Made by a program: the position numbers and the translations under genes
Assembly (NCBI GenBank): GCA_963768885.1
Contig: CAVYJN010000006.1
Location: 62,001-126,000 of the forward strand
Direction: 5' to 3'
DNA length: 64,000 bases
DNA from: DASRIA01 sp963768885
GTDB lineage: Bacteria > Actinomycetota > Thermoleophilia > Solirubrobacterales > JBBDJG01
The notes under the pieces: generated by a model
The model's database searches: none
What the model saw: the letters and a program-made list of their open reading frames with translations, nothing else
Told to the model about the DNA's origin: nothing
Shown here: positions 62,302 to 64,000 of the stretch, piece by piece
Numbering within the stretch: position 1 is the first letter of the stretch
How the letters are laid out: each line of letters begins with the position of its first letter

Positions 62302-63455
62302 TATGCCGCTGGGGCCCGGTCGCGCTCGAGCCAATCCGCGAACTCCGATATGGATCGGACCTCCGGCAGCGGTTGGAGCGTCGGCCACAGGTGGCGGGAC
62401 GGCTTGCGGCGGTCGAGCAGGACGTTGCGGCGGATCCGGTCGAAGCTCACGTTGATGAGGAATCCTCGCCACAGGTCGATCCAGTCGCGCGCTCGCAGCA
62501 GCCGCATCCGCCTCAGGGCGACGCGGCGCGGCAGCACGCCGAGGCGCGCCTGCAGGAACCAGGAGTAGACCTGGTCGAACACGTACTGCGGGCGCGAGAT
62601 CTCGACGCCGGCCAGATCGGCGGGGTAATCCGCCTTGAGATGGAGCAGGCACGCGTAGGTCCCGTTCGCGATCTCGTTGCCGGGAAGGTGGCCGGGAAAA
62701 GCGTTGTCGCCCATCCCGAGGTACGAGACTCCCGCGCGTGTGTCATGGCCGTGCACGGTGTGTCCGAACGACTTCGGCGAGATGCCGATGACCACGAGCT
62801 TGTCGGGGACATAGGCCCAGGCGTCGGCGCGAAGCATCAGCGCGTTCAGGGCATAGAAGTCGGGGAACGGCGGCCTGAACAGGCCCTTGGTCATGCGGCC
62901 CACCGCCGCGCGGGACACGAGCGTCGTCTGCAGGTTCAGGTGCACACGGAACCGGAAGCGGAAGAAGTCGCGGACGAGCCCGCGGCGCGCGTCGAGCGGG
63001 ATCAGCCCCACGGGGGGAAGCGAGGGATCCCACTCGTAGAACGGGTCCGAGAAATGGCTGTCAGGAGTCTCCGGCAGCGCGCCCGGGAAGGCATACGCGT
63101 ATCCGTTGAACGTCAGGCAGTCCGGATCGTCGTACTCCGCGAGACGCTCGGTCAGCCGGGCGGCGCTCCCCGGCAGCAGGAGGTCGTCGTCGCCGAGCAG
63201 CAGGACGTACTCGCCGCAGGCCCGGTCGACCGCGCGCGTCCAGTTCGTCGTGACGTCGAGGACCTGCGGCTGTCTGATCACGGTGAGCCGCGGGTCCCCG
63301 GAGAATCCGGCCAGGACGTCCTGCGTCATGTCGTCGCTCGCGTTGTCCGAGACGATCAGCTCCATCTCCTCGAAGTCCTGTCCGAGCACCGAGGCCACGC
63401 AGTGATGGAGCAGGTCCCCGCCGTTGCGCGTGGGGAGGACGACGGAAAGCTTCAC
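62301..63455 (-). CDS. GT2 glycosyltransferase
   Basis: 384 aa. KLSVVLPTRNGGDLLHHCVASVL, VSDNASDDMT and YVLLLGDDDLLLP mark a GT-A fold; the second half is less typical, with several Trp/Phe-rich stretches (RFRFRVHLNLQTTLVSRAAVG, FDQVYSWFLQARLGVLP). GTG start at 63455 overlaps the upstream methyltransferase stop (GTGA). Likely modifies the same glycan. Acceptor unknown. Confidence 0.85.
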   Translation of the reverse strand: MKLSVVLPTRNGGDLLHHCVASVLGQDFEEMELIVSDNASDDMTQDVLAGFSGDPRLTVIRQPQVLDVTTNWTRAVDRACGEYVLLLGDDDLLLPGSAARLTERLAEYDDPDCLTFNGYAYAFPGALPETPDSHFSDPFYEWDPSLPPVGLIPLDARRGLVRDFFRFRFRVHLNLQTTLVSRAAVGRMTKGLFRPPFPDFYALNALMLRADAWAYVPDKLVVIGISPKSFGHTVHGHDTRAGVSYLGMGDNAFPGHLPGNEIANGTYACLLHLKADYPADLAGVEISRPQYVFDQVYSWFLQARLGVLPRRVALRRMRLLRARDWIDLWRGFLINVSFDRIRRNVLLDRRKPSRHLWPTLQPLPEVRSISEFADWLERDRAPAA

Positions 63456-64000
63456 GCGGCTCCCTCCTTCACGAACAGCGCCGTGTAGGTCGCCCCGCGC
63501 ATGTGCCTGCGCTCGAGCGGCGCCAGCAGCACGGTCAAGCCCGTCCCGAGCGTCAGCGCGAGCAGCGTCCCGAGCTTGCCCGGGGCCGCGCCGGCAAAGA
63601 ACTGCCGCCAGCCGAACAGGTTCCAATAGTTGCCGCCCGGGTCGGAGGAGGTCGCCCCGCGCAGCGCGAGGCCGGATCTCCGTGCGCGGCCGGCGAGCGT
63701 GTCGAGCGGGATCAGGTAGAGGTGCCGGGGCGCGTCCACGTGTGGCCACCGCGATCTCAAGATGCGGAACTGTAGAGACTGGGGATTCGGCAGCGAGCAG
63801 GCCAGCAGCCCTCCTGGAGCGAGGTTCCCGGCGGCGGCCGCGACGAAGGCCCAGGGATCGGGGAGGTGCTCGAGGACGTGCCAGAGCACGATCGCGTCGC
63901 TGGGAGGGAGCTCGGCCAGCGCCCGGTCGGGGCGATCGCTGTGGACCATCGAGAGCCCGAGGTTGTCGCGCAGGTGCGCGCAGGCGCGCGCGTCCATCTC
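63452..64000 (-). CDS. SAM-dependent methyltransferase (N-terminus outside window)
   Basis: The frame is open at the right edge, so the first part, including motif I, is missing. The visible part has DAIVLWHVLEHLPDPWAFVAAAAGNLAPGGLLACSLPNPQS, the post-I/II motifs of class I methyltransferases, then HVDAPRHLYLIPLDTL and a hydrophobic C-terminal helix (GTLLALTLGTGLTVLLAPLE). This matches methyltransferases found with surface-glycan gene sets. It is the first gene seen of a four-gene overlapping operon. Confidence 0.8.
   Translation of the reverse strand, partial: EMDARACAHLRDNLGLSMVHSDRPDRALAELPPSDAIVLWHVLEHLPDPWAFVAAAAGNLAPGGLLACSLPNPQSLQFRILRSRWPHVDAPRHLYLIPLDTLAGRARRSGLALRGATSSDPGGNYWNLFGWRQFFAGAAPGKLGTLLALTLGTGLTVLLAPLERRHMRGATYTALFVKEGAA

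Overview
The window is high-GC DNA, densely coding on both strands, with many GTG/TTG starts and frequent 1-4 bp stop/start overlaps. It has a B12-dependent ribonucleotide reductase behind NrdR, an SdhA/SdhB/CCG-type succinate dehydrogenase, a Lon/Hsp20 pair, AbiEi/DUF559 proteins, and secreted proteins ending in a 'YPRPKGATP' domain. Together these suggest an actinomycetote, probably class Thermoleophilia (Solirubrobacterales-like). That placement is inferred from gene content, not from a marker gene. There is no rRNA, no CRISPR array and no complete transposon.

Layout. 1-2.8 kb: two secreted repeat proteins (BNR/YCF48-like, truncated by the window edge, and a parallel beta-helix). 2.8-7.9 kb (minus): sdhA-sdhB-sdhE-small ORF, preceded by an M50 site-2 protease with CBS domains. 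8-14.1 kb: lipoprotein, AidB-like acyl-CoA dehydrogenase, NAD-type isocitrate dehydrogenase, AT-hook/HTH protein, malate dehydrogenase, DUF4260 protein, 2-hydroxyacid dehydrogenase. Three TCA-cycle loci therefore lie within 10 kb. 14.1-26.4 kb: membrane phosphoesterase, small Cys protein, Na+/H+ antiporter, MBL hydrolase, hsp20-lon, NDH-2-like oxidoreductase, nrdR-nrdJ.

26.4-27.8 kb looks like a scar. A tRNA-Met-like 3' fragment with its own terminator abuts nrdJ, followed by an AlgX-like protein and a decayed small gene. 27.8-34.2 kb: rhodanese, holin-like membrane protein, DUF305 lipoprotein, HTH regulator, secreted repeat protein, enoyl-CoA hydratase, MmgE/PrpD protein. 34.4-38.4 kb: sulfate ABC importer (sbp-cysT-cysW-cysA) with a convergent Rrf2 regulator. 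38.5-42.9 kb: AzlCD exporter and a large penicillin-acylase-family protein. 43-48.5 kb: two tandem secreted beta-helix paralogs, lipoprotein, GerW-like protein, and an AbiEi/DUF559 gene bracketed by matching hairpins. 48.5-64 kb: LuxR-type regulator, then a surface-polysaccharide locus with a Wzt/Wzm-type exporter, WsaF-like and GT2 glycosyltransferases, methyltransferases and GT-C-like/DUF2142 membrane proteins.

A recurring technical point: about ten conserved genes are split by single-base indels (sdhA, lon twice, cysA, sbp, enoyl-CoA hydratase, WsaF-like GT, LuxR regulator, a repeat protein, a small Cys protein). These look more like assembly or sequencing errors than pseudogenes. They are annotated here as single genes with the shift position given.
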